From contig NZ_LMET01000001.1 of assembly GCF_001426485.1 (NCBI RefSeq), positions 2,425,490 to 2,489,489 on the forward strand: a stretch of 64,000 nt of DNA, written 5' to 3'. Positions 7,869 through 15,265 of the stretch are shown in pieces (position 1 is the first letter of the stretch; every line of letters starts with the position of its first letter). The notes under the pieces were generated by a model that was not told the DNA's origin, searched no databases, and saw only the letters and a list, made by a program, of their open reading frames with translations. A program made the translations under genes and the position numbers. Source of the DNA: Aeromicrobium sp. Root472D3 (GTDB lineage: Bacteria; Actinomycetota; Actinomycetes; Propionibacteriales; Nocardioidaceae).

Positions 7869-9200
7869 CTACTTTCCGGGGGTGAGGGCGACGGGAGGAT
7901 CCGCGACCGCCTCGTCGGGACGCGGCGCGTCGGGTGCGGAGGGCTCCCGGGTGTGCCACGAGGTCGAGCGCAGCTTGGTCAGCGCCCAGTAGGCCGCCGG
8001 GCGCAGGATGACCAGGCCCAGCAGCGGGTAGACCGGCGACAGGGCGAACTGCACCCACCGGTCCTTGGTGGTGAAGCCGGGTCGGTAGATCGCGTAGATG
8101 GCCGACTGCGTCACCGAGCAGATGACCCACCAGGCGAGGCCGTGGTAGAACACCGGGTTGTCGTAGCGGACGGCCAGCGTGAGCAGCGCCGCCACGATGA
8201 ACGGCCACGCGAGGCAGAACGCCAGCGGCATGACGTAGAACAGGATCACGAGCGGGCGCAGGTTGGTCAGCACGAAGCCGACCCCGAGCCACGCCGACTT
8301 CGACCACCTGAGCCGCTGGTGGAACGCCCCGGCCCACGTCGTGGGCAGCTGCGTGCTCGCGATCGCCTCGGTGACACCGACGACGTCGCCGCGCAGCAGC
8401 GCGTAGAACGACAGGCGACGGTCGTCGCCCGCGGTCCCGGACGTCAGGTAGTCGTCGAGGTTGTCGTAGACCACCGCCGACCGGTAGATCGCGAGCGCAC
8501 CGGACGTCGGGCTCACGATGCCCATCCACGAGCGGGCCATGCGGTAGAGCAGGCACGACGTCACGACGTTGATGTCGGTGAGCCGGGACAGGAAGTTGGT
8601 GCGCCAGTTGCGCACCAGGATCATCCCGGTGGCGGCCTGCACCCGCTCGTCGCGCATCGACCGCAGCATGTGCTCGAGCGCGTCGTCGTCCAGCACCGAG
8701 TCGGAGTCGACCGTGAAGATGTAGTCGAACTCCTCAGGCGCGAACAGGTGCAGCACGTGGGCCTGGGCGTGCCGCTTGCCGGCGTTCGGCGTGCGGTGCC
8801 ACGTCACGAGCGGGTCGTCGAACGTCTCGAGCGGCACGACCGAGCCGTCGTCGACGACGTGGATCGCATCGGGCAGGATGCTCTGCCGCAGCATCGACCG
8901 CACGACGTCGTGCAGCAGGTGCGACTCCTCGTTGTACGTCGGGATGATCGCGAGCACGCGGCCCGCGGCCGGTGGCAGGTGCGTGAAGCTCTTCCAGTAG
9001 ATGCCCGAGACCATGAAGTAGACGATCAGCAGCGCCATGAGGCCGAAGAACGTCGACAGGAACACCGTGTCGGACGAGAAGCCCCACTGCACGTGCGACC
9101 ACACGACGTAGGCCGTGAACAGGAGCACCGGGACGAGCGCGAGAGCACGGCGTGCCCCGCGCAGCGGACGGCTCCGGTCGACCAGGCGCTCAGTGGGCAT
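7869..9200 (-). CDS. Processive membrane glycosyltransferase (GT2, hyaluronan/cellulose-synthase type)
   Basis: 443 residues. Two N-terminal membrane segments (about 19-37 and 48-66), a GT2 domain beginning VLAIIPTYNEE, the metal-binding VDSDS motif, SGALAIYR, GDDRRLS and QRLRW, then three or more C-terminal membrane segments. This motif order is that of class I hyaluronan synthases and related chitin/cellulose synthases, which polymerise a UDP-sugar and extrude the chain. The two nucleotide-sugar dehydrogenases nearby could supply UDP-uronate. The start at ATG 9200 overlaps the upstream gene by 11 bases. The polymer made cannot be determined from sequence. Confidence 0.85.
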   Translation of the reverse strand: MPTERLVDRSRPLRGARRALALVPVLLFTAYVVWSHVQWGFSSDTVFLSTFFGLMALLIVYFMVSGIYWKSFTHLPPAAGRVLAIIPTYNEESHLLHDVVRSMLRQSILPDAIHVVDDGSVVPLETFDDPLVTWHRTPNAGKRHAQAHVLHLFAPEEFDYIFTVDSDSVLDDDALEHMLRSMRDERVQAATGMILVRNWRTNFLSRLTDINVVTSCLLYRMARSWMGIVSPTSGALAIYRSAVVYDNLDDYLTSGTAGDDRRLSFYALLRGDVVGVTEAIASTQLPTTWAGAFHQRLRWSKSAWLGVGFVLTNLRPLVILFYVMPLAFCLAWPFIVAALLTLAVRYDNPVFYHGLAWWVICSVTQSAIYAIYRPGFTTKDRWVQFALSPVYPLLGLVILRPAAYWALTKLRSTSWHTREPSAPDAPRPDEAVADPPVALTPGK

Positions 9201-10158
9201 GACGGCTCCCCCTCGACGCGAGCCGGAACGTCACGACGATCGTCATCGTGACGACGACGCACAGCAGCAGGATCTGCGCCTGCCCCACCCCGATGCCGAA
9301 CAGCGTCCAGGCCGGTGCCTTCGACAGCGGCGGCGTGCTGATCGCGGCGGACGGATCGGGCACCAGACGCTCCAGGGGCGTGCCGTGGACCGGCTTCAGC
9401 GGCCCGCCCATGACCTCGTCGACGGTCCTGACGGTCGTCGTCGCGGGACGGGTGCCGAGCCACGTCACGAAGGCGTCGAGGTCCTCGGGCGTGATCGCGG
9501 TGGTCCCGGCCTCGGAGCAGTGGCAGACGCGCGTGAAGGTCAGCGGGAGCCACCCGCCCCCCGTCGCCTCGACCCGGGCGACCTGCTCCTCGAGCTCGGG
9601 TGCGGTGGCGAGGGTGCTGGTGCGGATGCGGAAGTCGTCCGTCGGCGGGAGCGTCTCCGCCGCGGGGCACGACGAGCAGTCCGTCTCGGACCTGAACAGG
9701 CCGGCGTACTCCCGCGCGCTGTTGTAGCCGCAGTCCTGGGCCGCGGCCTTGACGCGCGCCGTCCCGGCGCCGTACGGGTAGGCGAAGCTCGTGACCTGGA
9801 AGCCCAGCTGGGCCAGGGTGGTGCGGTCGTCGCAGATCTGGGCCCGCGCCTGACGCTCGCCCACGCGCGAGAGGTCGTTGCCGTACAGCGAGGCACCGCC
9901 GATCTCGTTGCCCGAGCGCGCGATGCCGCGCAGCGCCGCCAGGCTGAGGTGCGCGGGCGACTCGATGTAGCCCGAGTTGACGTAGAACGTCCCGGTCACG
10001 CGATGAGCCGAGAGGAGCTGTGCGGCCTGCTCCTGCGACGCGAAGGTGCCGTCGAACGTGATCGACACGACGGTCGGCGCCGTCACGGTCGTGGCGGCGC
10101 CCGCCGGCAGCGCCGTCGCGACGACGAACGCGAGCACGACCAGGGCGCCGAGCCTCAC
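9190..10158 (-). CDS. NodB-fold polysaccharide deacetylase homologue lacking metal-binding histidines
   Basis: 322 residues: signal sequence (LGALVVLAFVVATALPAGA), NodB-like domain (VSITFDGTFASQ ... TGTFYVNSGYI ... FAYPYG) and a C-terminal membrane anchor (ILLLCVVVTMTIVVTF). In active NodB enzymes the second motif is HEIGGHTxxHxxL; here it reads NEIGGASLYGNDL, so both zinc-ligand histidines are gone, and the first motif has DG where DD is usual. It may be a carbohydrate-binding or chaperone-like relic, as partner to the synthase at 7869-9200. The GTG start at 10158 overlaps the dehydrogenase stop as GTGA. Fold call good; loss of deacetylation inferred from residues. Confidence 0.8.
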   Translation of the reverse strand: MRLGALVVLAFVVATALPAGAATTVTAPTVVSITFDGTFASQEQAAQLLSAHRVTGTFYVNSGYIESPAHLSLAALRGIARSGNEIGGASLYGNDLSRVGERQARAQICDDRTTLAQLGFQVTSFAYPYGAGTARVKAAAQDCGYNSAREYAGLFRSETDCSSCPAAETLPPTDDFRIRTSTLATAPELEEQVARVEATGGGWLPLTFTRVCHCSEAGTTAITPEDLDAFVTWLGTRPATTTVRTVDEVMGGPLKPVHGTPLERLVPDPSAAISTPPLSKAPAWTLFGIGVGQAQILLLCVVVTMTIVVTFRLASRGSRHAH

Positions 10159-11432
10159 AACGCGACCACGTGCGGAGACGGCTCCATCGCGTGCCGGCAG
10201 TCGAGGACGAGCCGGGCCTTGAGCGCGATCTTCTCGTAGTCGAACTCGGCGTGGTGCGTCGCGATGACGACCAGGTCGAACGACTCGACCGCGCCGGGGA
10301 GCTCCTCGAGCTCGAGCGTGGAGGTCCGCGTCCACCCCTGCACGTGCGGGTCGCACGTCGTCACCGCCGCCCGCTCGCGCAGCAGCGCCTCGACGACGTC
10401 GACGGCGGGAGACTCCCGCAGGTCTCCGACGCCCGGCTTGTAGGCGAGCCCCAGCACCAGCACGCTCGCCCCCCGCAGCCCTCCCGGTCGGTCGCGCAGC
10501 ACCTGCGACGCACGCCTGACGACGTAGTCGGGGCGGCTCGTGTTGATGTCGTCGGCCAGCTCGGCGAAGCGGAACCGTCGGCCGAGCGCCGTGCGGGTCT
10601 GCCAGGCCAGGTACATGGGGTCGATCGGCAGGCAGTGCCCTCCGACGCCCGGCCCCGGCACCCAGTACGCCATCGAGTGGCCCTTGGTCATCGCCGCGTC
10701 GAGCATCTCGTGGATGTCGATGCCCATGTCGTGGCAGATCTCGGACAGCTCGTTGACCAGCCCGATGTTGACGTAGGCCTGCGTGTTCTCGAAGACCTTG
10801 GCCATCTCGGCGATGCGCGGGCTCGAGACCGGGACGGTCCGCTCGACGATCGTGCCGTAGAAGCGGTCGATGACCAGCAGGCCCTCGGGCGTCGTGGCGG
10901 ACACGAGCTTGGGGGTGTTCTCGAGCGTGTGCTGCGGGCTGCCGGGGTCGATCCTCTCGGGCGAGAAGCCCAGGTGGAAGTCGACGCCCGGACGCAGACC
11001 GGACGACTCCGTGAGCACCTCGGCCAGCAGGCCCTCGGTGGTGCCCGGGTACGTCGTCGACTCCAGCACGACGGCGGCGTCCCGGCGGAGCATCCGGCCG
11101 ATCATCCGGCCGGCGGACGCGACGTACGACAGGTCGGGGACGTGCTGCGTCAGCGGTGTCGGGACCGCGATGACCGCGACGTCGAACGGCACCTCGACGT
11201 GCTCGTCGGCCCCGTCCGGGTCCCAGCCCAGGCGGGCCGTGAAGCGTCCGGACGCGGTCGCGGACCGGATGCGGTGGTCCGTCGCGTCCTCGATGTACGT
11301 GACCCCTGCGCACAGGAGCTCGATCTTGCGGGGGTCGAGGTCGATGCCGACGACCTCGTGGCCGACCTCGGCCGCCCGCAGCGCCAGCGGGAGGCCCACG
11401 TACCCGAGCCCCACCACGATCACGCGGCTCAT
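10155..11432 (-). CDS. Nucleotide-sugar dehydrogenase, UDP-GlcDH/WecC-WbpA family
   Basis: 425 residues, full length. N-terminal Rossmann motif GLGYVGLPLA (residues 8-17), conserved STTYPGTTE and SPERIDPG, catalytic Cys267 in GVGGHCLPIDP, and the C-terminal UDP-binding domain beginning VLVLGLAYKPGVGDLRESP. It oxidises a UDP-hexose or UDP-N-acetylhexosamine to the 6-carboxylate with two NAD+. The GVGGHC(I/L)P(I/V)DP form favours the UDP-HexNAc (WbpA/WecC) branch over plain UDP-glucose, but this is not decisive. Start and stop overlap their neighbours by 4 bases, so it is coupled to the WbqC-like protein and the NodB-fold protein. Confidence 0.92.
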   Translation of the reverse strand: MSRVIVVGLGYVGLPLALRAAEVGHEVVGIDLDPRKIELLCAGVTYIEDATDHRIRSATASGRFTARLGWDPDGADEHVEVPFDVAVIAVPTPLTQHVPDLSYVASAGRMIGRMLRRDAAVVLESTTYPGTTEGLLAEVLTESSGLRPGVDFHLGFSPERIDPGSPQHTLENTPKLVSATTPEGLLVIDRFYGTIVERTVPVSSPRIAEMAKVFENTQAYVNIGLVNELSEICHDMGIDIHEMLDAAMTKGHSMAYWVPGPGVGGHCLPIDPMYLAWQTRTALGRRFRFAELADDINTSRPDYVVRRASQVLRDRPGGLRGASVLVLGLAYKPGVGDLRESPAVDVVEALLRERAAVTTCDPHVQGWTRTSTLELEELPGAVESFDLVVIATHHAEFDYEKIALKARLVLDCRHAMEPSPHVVAL

Positions 11433-12148
11433 GACCGGCCCGCCAGGACGGCGTCGCGCACTCCGACGCGCTCGCCGCGGTGCTCGTGCGGCTCGTCCTC
11501 GGTCAGGACGACCGACAGCGGGTCCTCGTGGTCGAACAGGACCGTCAGGATCGAGTCACCCGTCACGGGCCGGTGCCTCGACCACACGACGGGGATGCCC
11601 GCCTCGACGAACTCGGCGCAGTCGCCCATGTACGTCCGGGCCCCGGTCCCCGAGAGGTACTCCATCGGCCCGTCGAACGCCCTGATCACCGAGATGATCC
11701 CGGCCGACCCGCGCTCGTTCTCGCCGGCCGGACGGCTGAAGGTCAGCGGGGTCTCGATGCCGAGCAGGTCGCGGACCAGCAGGATCAGGCGGAAGTTGAG
11801 CTCCCACAGGACGTCGGTGCGAATCGACAGGATCTCGTCGCAGATGCGCGGGCCGTGGACGTCCCAGAACGCCGGCTTCCGGGCGCCGTGCGTGTAGCGC
11901 TTGACGATCTCGTCCGCGAGGTGACCCGTCGCGCCGGCCGCCAGTCGCTTGACGTTGATCGGGTCGGTCACGGGGCCCTTGACGAGCGGGACCGTGACCC
12001 AGCCGCCCCGCATCGTCACGCGGCGCTGGTAGCCCTTGTGCACGTACTGGTCCCAGATCTTGAGGTCGAACAGATCGGCCTTGGCCATCTTGTGCCAGAA
12101 GCCCGAGTACGGGAGCAGGTCGGGCTGGTGGGCGGAGTAGACCGTCAC
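11429..12148 (-). CDS. WbqC-like family protein
   Basis: 239 residues with the family hallmark SAHQPDLLPYSGFWHKMAKA at the N-terminus, then LWELNFRLILLVRDLLGI. WbqC proteins occur in O-antigen and exopolysaccharide clusters; proposed roles are in amino-sugar or glycan modification. An in-frame ATG exists at 12265, but GTG 12148 is chosen because the paralogue at 825-1391 begins at exactly this point and because GTG overlaps, as GTGA, the stop of a 27-codon ORF with a strong ribosome site. Its stop overlaps the next gene. It is the better-preserved of the two WbqC-like copies in the window. Confidence 0.82.
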   Translation of the reverse strand: MTVYSAHQPDLLPYSGFWHKMAKADLFDLKIWDQYVHKGYQRRVTMRGGWVTVPLVKGPVTDPINVKRLAAGATGHLADEIVKRYTHGARKPAFWDVHGPRICDEILSIRTDVLWELNFRLILLVRDLLGIETPLTFSRPAGENERGSAGIISVIRAFDGPMEYLSGTGARTYMGDCAEFVEAGIPVVWSRHRPVTGDSILTVLFDHEDPLSVVLTEDEPHEHRGERVGVRDAVLAGRS

Positions 12149-12228
12149 GACGGCACCGCCGATCCACGTCCACGACGGACGACGCCCCGCTCGGTCCCGG
12201 CTCCGTGGGTGTCCCTGATGCGATCCAT
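12145..12228 (-). CDS. Small leader ORF (27 aa) upstream of the polysaccharide operon
   Basis: ATG at 12228 is preceded by GAAGGGAAG about 6 bases away, the best ribosome site in this stretch. The frame runs 27 codons (MDRIRDTHGAGTERGVVRRG..., ending VPS) and its TGA overlaps the GTG of the WbqC-like gene. Termination here would couple translation of the long operon, whose own first start has only a weak site. The peptide is basic with no recognisable domain. It could be a translated leader rather than a functional protein. Confidence 0.5.
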   Translation of the reverse strand: MDRIRDTHGAGTERGVVRRGRGSAVPS

Positions 12229-12264
12229 TGCCGCTTCCCTTCGACGACCTGACGGTGATGGGCA

Positions 12265-12300
12265 CCAGTAAGGCACGGCGTCAGAAAACAATCGTCAAAG
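12265..12300 (-). promoter_or_regulatory. Shared T-rich regulatory element, copy 2
   Basis: CCAGTAAGGCAC (12265-12276) and GAAAACAATCGTCAAAG (12284-12300) on the plus strand repeat copy 1 at 2167-2202 with the same 19-base spacing. It lies 37 bp upstream of the 27-codon leader ORF and reads toward it on the minus strand. It probably controls the long polysaccharide operon. Confidence 0.5.
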
Positions 12301-12305
12301 CGGCG

Positions 12306-12324
12306 CGGCCCTCCGATCGGGCCG
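12306..12324 (-). terminator. Hairpin downstream of the LamG-type gene
   Basis: CGGCCC / GGGCCG with a 7-base loop, starting about 12 bases after the stop of the minus-strand LamG-type gene. It would separate that gene from the polysaccharide operon that follows. Short stem and no adjacent U-run. Confidence 0.4.
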
Positions 12325-12335
12325 GGAGCGCGGGG

Positions 12336-13142
12336 TCAGCGGGCGCGCTCGTGGGCCCTGATGCGCGCAGCCGGGAGCTCCCTGTCGTAGAACGCTACCG
12401 GGCCGACGGCACCCTTGAAGTAGCTCTGGAGGTACCCCGTGCCGATGCGCAGCGGCGCCGACCCGCGGGTCGGCCTGATGCGGTAGTCGGCGAGCGAGTC
12501 GGTGTCGCGCAGGACGCCGTTGCGGTAGATCTTGACGTAGCCGGACGGGTACCGCGACGACGTCGCGCGGGCGTTGAACACCAGCGTCATGTGGATCCAC
12601 CGTCGCGGGACGACCTTGGTCTGGACGTAGGAGCCCGCGCCGAGTCCGCCGCGGGCGTTGAACGCGTACCCGCTGAGCCGGTTGGGCCGGTTCTCGTCGT
12701 TGCGCCGGGAGTACATGCGGGCGTACCACTCGTGCTGTCCGGGACTGCCCTTCCCGAGCACGTAGACGTAGCCGCTGCCCTCGTCGTCCGCGAACTGGAG
12801 CGTGTCGGGCCGGATCAGGTAGTCGACCGTCAGCACGCCCTTCGTGGCGATGCTGAACCTGCGCGACGACCTGAACGACACGTGGTCCCCCGCACCGTCG
12901 AGCACGACGGCACGGTCGCCGTTGCGCATCCGCGTCAGACGGGCGTCGCCGTGCAGCGTGCCCGACCGCCTGCCGGTGACCAGGTCGCGGTCGCCGGCGA
13001 CGAGTGCCGTCGGGCGGTCGGCCAGCAGGGCGCGGGTGTAGGCCGAGGGCCTGGCCGCGTCGGCCGGTGCCGTCGCCAGCACCCCCGCGCCGACGATCAG
13101 CGTCGCTGCGGCCGACAGTCGGACGGCGTGACGGAACTTCAC
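12336..13142 (-). CDS. Secreted LamG/concanavalin-A-like domain protein
   Basis: 268 residues with a Sec signal peptide (hydrophobic AATLIVGAGVLATA, cleavage after ADA near residue 29). The mature part follows a LamG-like pattern: AVVLDGAGDHVSF, VDYLIRPDTL, WIHMTLVFN, VKIYRNGVLRDTD and the closing GAVGPVAFYDREL, as in actinobacterial glycan-binding laminin-G folds. The GTG start at 13142 has GGAGGGAG about 6 bases upstream. Monocistronic, upstream of the polysaccharide operon; likely a surface glycan-binding protein. No hydrolase residues identified. Confidence 0.75.
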   Translation of the reverse strand: MKFRHAVRLSAAATLIVGAGVLATAPADAARPSAYTRALLADRPTALVAGDRDLVTGRRSGTLHGDARLTRMRNGDRAVVLDGAGDHVSFRSSRRFSIATKGVLTVDYLIRPDTLQFADDEGSGYVYVLGKGSPGQHEWYARMYSRRNDENRPNRLSGYAFNARGGLGAGSYVQTKVVPRRWIHMTLVFNARATSSRYPSGYVKIYRNGVLRDTDSLADYRIRPTRGSAPLRIGTGYLQSYFKGAVGPVAFYDRELPAARIRAHERAR

Positions 13143-13177
13143 GGTGGTCTCCCTCCACGTGGTGTGTGGTGAGAGCG

Positions 13178-13194
13178 TAAAAGAATCGTGAAAG
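13178..13194 (-). promoter_or_regulatory. Shared T-rich regulatory element, copy 3 (looser)
   Basis: TAAAAGAATCGTGAAAG on the plus strand matches GAAAACAATCGTCAAAG of copy 2 at 14 of 17 positions, same orientation, 36 bp upstream of the LamG-type gene start. The second block of copies 1 and 2 is not conserved here. Confidence 0.35.
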
Positions 13195-13351
13195 CGCCGC
13201 TGACACGTCGAGGCCGGCTGAGCGTGGAGGGGCGCGCTCCGTGCCGGTGAGGTGGGTCACACCCTCCGCGGAAGATCGCCGCTCAGGACTGTGATGCGTG
13301 TCACGCATTCGTGCAAAATCCCCGCGGTTGCAGGGGCCGGAGGTGAAGGCC

Positions 13352-13834
13352 TCAGCGCGAGTGCTGCGAGGGCACCACCGCGACCACCGGCCACGGGTGC
13401 CGCGGGGTCGTGGTACCCACCGCGCGACGCGCCAGCGGCAGCAGGTGACGGTGCGTCTCCACGAGCTCGGCGGCGATGACGACGCAGGCGGCGCGGCCCA
13501 TGGCCGTCGCGATCTCGCCGACCTCGTCGTCCGGCACGACCCGCACCGAGGCGACGATGCCGTCCAGGTCGCGACTCCACCACACGACGTCGCGCCAGAG
13601 CGCCGACGACGCGACCGTGCGACGCAGCTCCGAGGAGCCCGCCAGCAGCTGGACGACGACCAGCTCGCCCGTGCGCCGGGCAGCCTCCTCGATCGCCCGG
13701 CGCACCACGGCGTCCTGCGAGCCCCTCGTGCCCTCCGGTCCGACGACCGCCACGACGTGGTCGTCGCGGTCGGGCCGACCGTCGCGCTCGGCGCGCACCA
13801 CGACGGGCCGGCCGGCAGCTCGTCGACCGGTCAT
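13352..13834 (-). CDS. Universal stress protein-like protein, single domain
   Basis: 160 residues with the alternating pattern of a Usp/Rossmann-like domain (HVVAVVGPEGTRGSQDAVVRRA near residues 25-46, ending PWPVVAVVPSQ). The usual G-2x-G-9x-G(S/T) ATP motif is not recognisable, so it may not bind nucleotide. The ATG at 13834 overlaps the stop of the upstream Usp gene as ATGA. Two-gene operon served by the box-rich promoter at 14.56 kb. Confidence 0.6.
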   Translation of the reverse strand: MTGRRAAGRPVVVRAERDGRPDRDDHVVAVVGPEGTRGSQDAVVRRAIEEAARRTGELVVVQLLAGSSELRRTVASSALWRDVVWWSRDLDGIVASVRVVPDDEVGEIATAMGRAACVVIAAELVETHRHLLPLARRAVGTTTPRHPWPVVAVVPSQHSR

Positions 13835-14487
13835 GCCGGCTGCCCCGCCCGGTCGTGGGCGCGAGGCACCACGGCCACCGGCGCGGCCGAACGTCGCAGG
13901 AGCCGCGAGACCACCGCCCGCGACGCCGGCCGGTGATGGTCGGCGAGCGGCTGTCCCACGACCAGCACCGACGCGTGGACGCTCGCGGCCAGGCAGGCGT
14001 GCACCGGGTGGTCCGGCTCGACGTCGGTGTGCACCGTGACATGGGGGAACCGGCACCGCCACCGGTCGACGGCCTGCTCGAGCAGGTAGCCCCGCTGCGA
14101 GCTCGTGGCGTGGTCGCCGCCGACTCCGGCCGCGTGCACGACGTGCAGGGGCTCTGCGCGCAGGACGGCGGCGTGCATCGCGAAGGCCAGCTGACCGTCG
14201 ACCTGGTGGCCGGCGTCCAGCGCCACCACGACGGACGCCAGCCGCGACTCGTCCAGCAGCACCTGCGTCGCGTCGCCCCTGACCGTCGCGTGCTCGACGA
14301 CCAGGCCGCGGTGCGGAGCGGCGACGGCGGTGACGTCGTCGAACAGCGGCGGCGACGTCACAGGATCGTCCGTCACGTGCACGACCCTCAGTGCGCTGCG
14401 TCGTCGCGCGGCCTCCTCGGCAGCGAACGCGGCCACCTGCAGGTGTTGTCCGTACCTGACACCCAGCACCACGGGGAGCCCGTCCAT
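13831..14487 (-). CDS. Universal stress protein with internally shortened first domain
   Basis: 218 residues, where tandem Usp proteins of this type have about 265-290. It aligns over its whole length with the Usp at 48413-49213, except that about 45 residues are missing. The end of domain 1, including its nucleotide-binding loop and last strand, is skipped: LLDESRLASVVVALDAG here against LLQEAHRAAAIVVGADHG...GIVAALDVG there. Reading frame and C-terminal domain (VVGQPLADH ... VAVVP) are intact. ATG 14487 has GGAGGTGG 6 bases upstream. Likely one functional and one partial Usp domain. Confidence 0.82.
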   Translation of the reverse strand: MDGLPVVLGVRYGQHLQVAAFAAEEAARRRSALRVVHVTDDPVTSPPLFDDVTAVAAPHRGLVVEHATVRGDATQVLLDESRLASVVVALDAGHQVDGQLAFAMHAAVLRAEPLHVVHAAGVGGDHATSSQRGYLLEQAVDRWRCRFPHVTVHTDVEPDHPVHACLAASVHASVLVVGQPLADHHRPASRAVVSRLLRRSAAPVAVVPRAHDRAGQPA

Positions 14488-14563
14488 CGCGCCCACCTCC
14501 TTCGTCCTCGCCAGCGTCGGCGATGCCCGCCGATGCGGGCACGAGCCAAGGGCCCGGGCACCG

Positions 14564-14634
14564 GGGACCTTCGGCACCCGCCGACGCCTGCCCAGAGTCC
14601 AACGTCCCGACCCCGAGGGCGGGCCTTCCCTCCC
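14564..14634. promoter_or_regulatory. Cluster of DevR-type boxes between divergent Usp genes
   Basis: Three elements resemble GGGAC-N4-GTCCC: GGGACCTTCGGCAC (14564-14577), GAGTCCAACGTCCC (14595-14608; GGGACGTTGGACTC on the other strand) and a weaker GGGCCTTCCCTCCC (14621-14634). They lie 77-147 bp from the minus-strand Usp start and 57-127 bp from the plus-strand one, so they could serve both. Confidence 0.6.
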
Positions 14635-14690
14635 GGGGTGCCCGCCGGCCGCCGACGCTGGGGCAGATCGGGGCACGAACGGAGACACGC

Positions 14691-15161
14691 ATGGCGAGGA
14701 GGACGTCCTCGATCGTCGTCAGCATCGACGGCGGGTACGCGTCGACAGCCGCGCTCGAGCTCGCCCTGCACGAGGCCGAGCTGCGCGGCACCCACGTCCG
14801 CGCCCTGGTGTGCTGGCCGCCCGAGGCGCGGCACGACGACGGCGAGGTGCTGCTGTGCAACACGCACGCCCAGGCCGCCGACCTCCTCGACGTCGTCGTG
14901 GAGACCGTGCGCCGGCGCCACCCCGACACCGTCCCCGTCGTCGGCCAGGTCCTCCACGCGCCCGCGTCGGCCGCCCTGGTGGAGGCCTCCGCCGACGCCG
15001 ACCTGCTCGTGCTGGGGTCCACGGCCGGCACGCCGACGGTGCAGCACCACTCCCGCAGGATCCTGATGCACTGCCTCGACCTCGCGATCTCGCCCGTCGT
15101 GGTCGTGCCGTGGACGTTCGACGCGCTCGCCGCCCGCACCGGTGGACCTTCGTCCCGCTGA
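14691..15161 (+). CDS. Universal stress protein, single domain
   Basis: 156 residues. Usp fold: SIVVSIDGGYASTAALELAL at the N-terminus, LLVLGST in the nucleotide-loop region and SPVVVVPW at the end. The loop lacks the complete G-2x-G-9x-G motif. Closely similar to the Usp at 19761-20276 (shared ALELAL.EA.LR.THV..... CWP), so the pair arose by duplication. ATG 14691 has GGAG 6 bases before it. A DevR-type box overlaps its last codons and probably serves the following gene. Confidence 0.85.
   Translation: MARRTSSIVVSIDGGYASTAALELALHEAELRGTHVRALVCWPPEARHDDGEVLLCNTHAQAADLLDVVVETVRRRHPDTVPVVGQVLHAPASAALVEASADADLLVLGSTAGTPTVQHHSRRILMHCLDLAISPVVVVPWTFDALAARTGGPSSR
15143..15156. promoter_or_regulatory. 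DevR-type box inside the Usp 3-prime end
   Basis: TGGACCTTCGTCCC, one mismatch from GGGAC-N4-GTCCC, 110 bp upstream of the PNPOx-fold gene and inside the end of the preceding Usp gene. The intergenic gap itself is only 104 bp. Confidence 0.5.
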
Positions 15162-15265
15162 CGAGGGCTCAACGGCCGTGTGGCCCCCCGGCGTGGGCGG
15201 CGACCATGGTGCTGCGGACCCGCACGGGCACGCGTCCCGTCAGCCGCTCCACCGAGAGGCGCACC

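Noticed and set aside
11429..12265. Longer WbqC-like protein from the ATG at 12265
   Set aside because: The extra 39 residues are low-complexity and absent from the paralogue, that ATG has no ribosome site, and it lies inside the conserved regulatory element.
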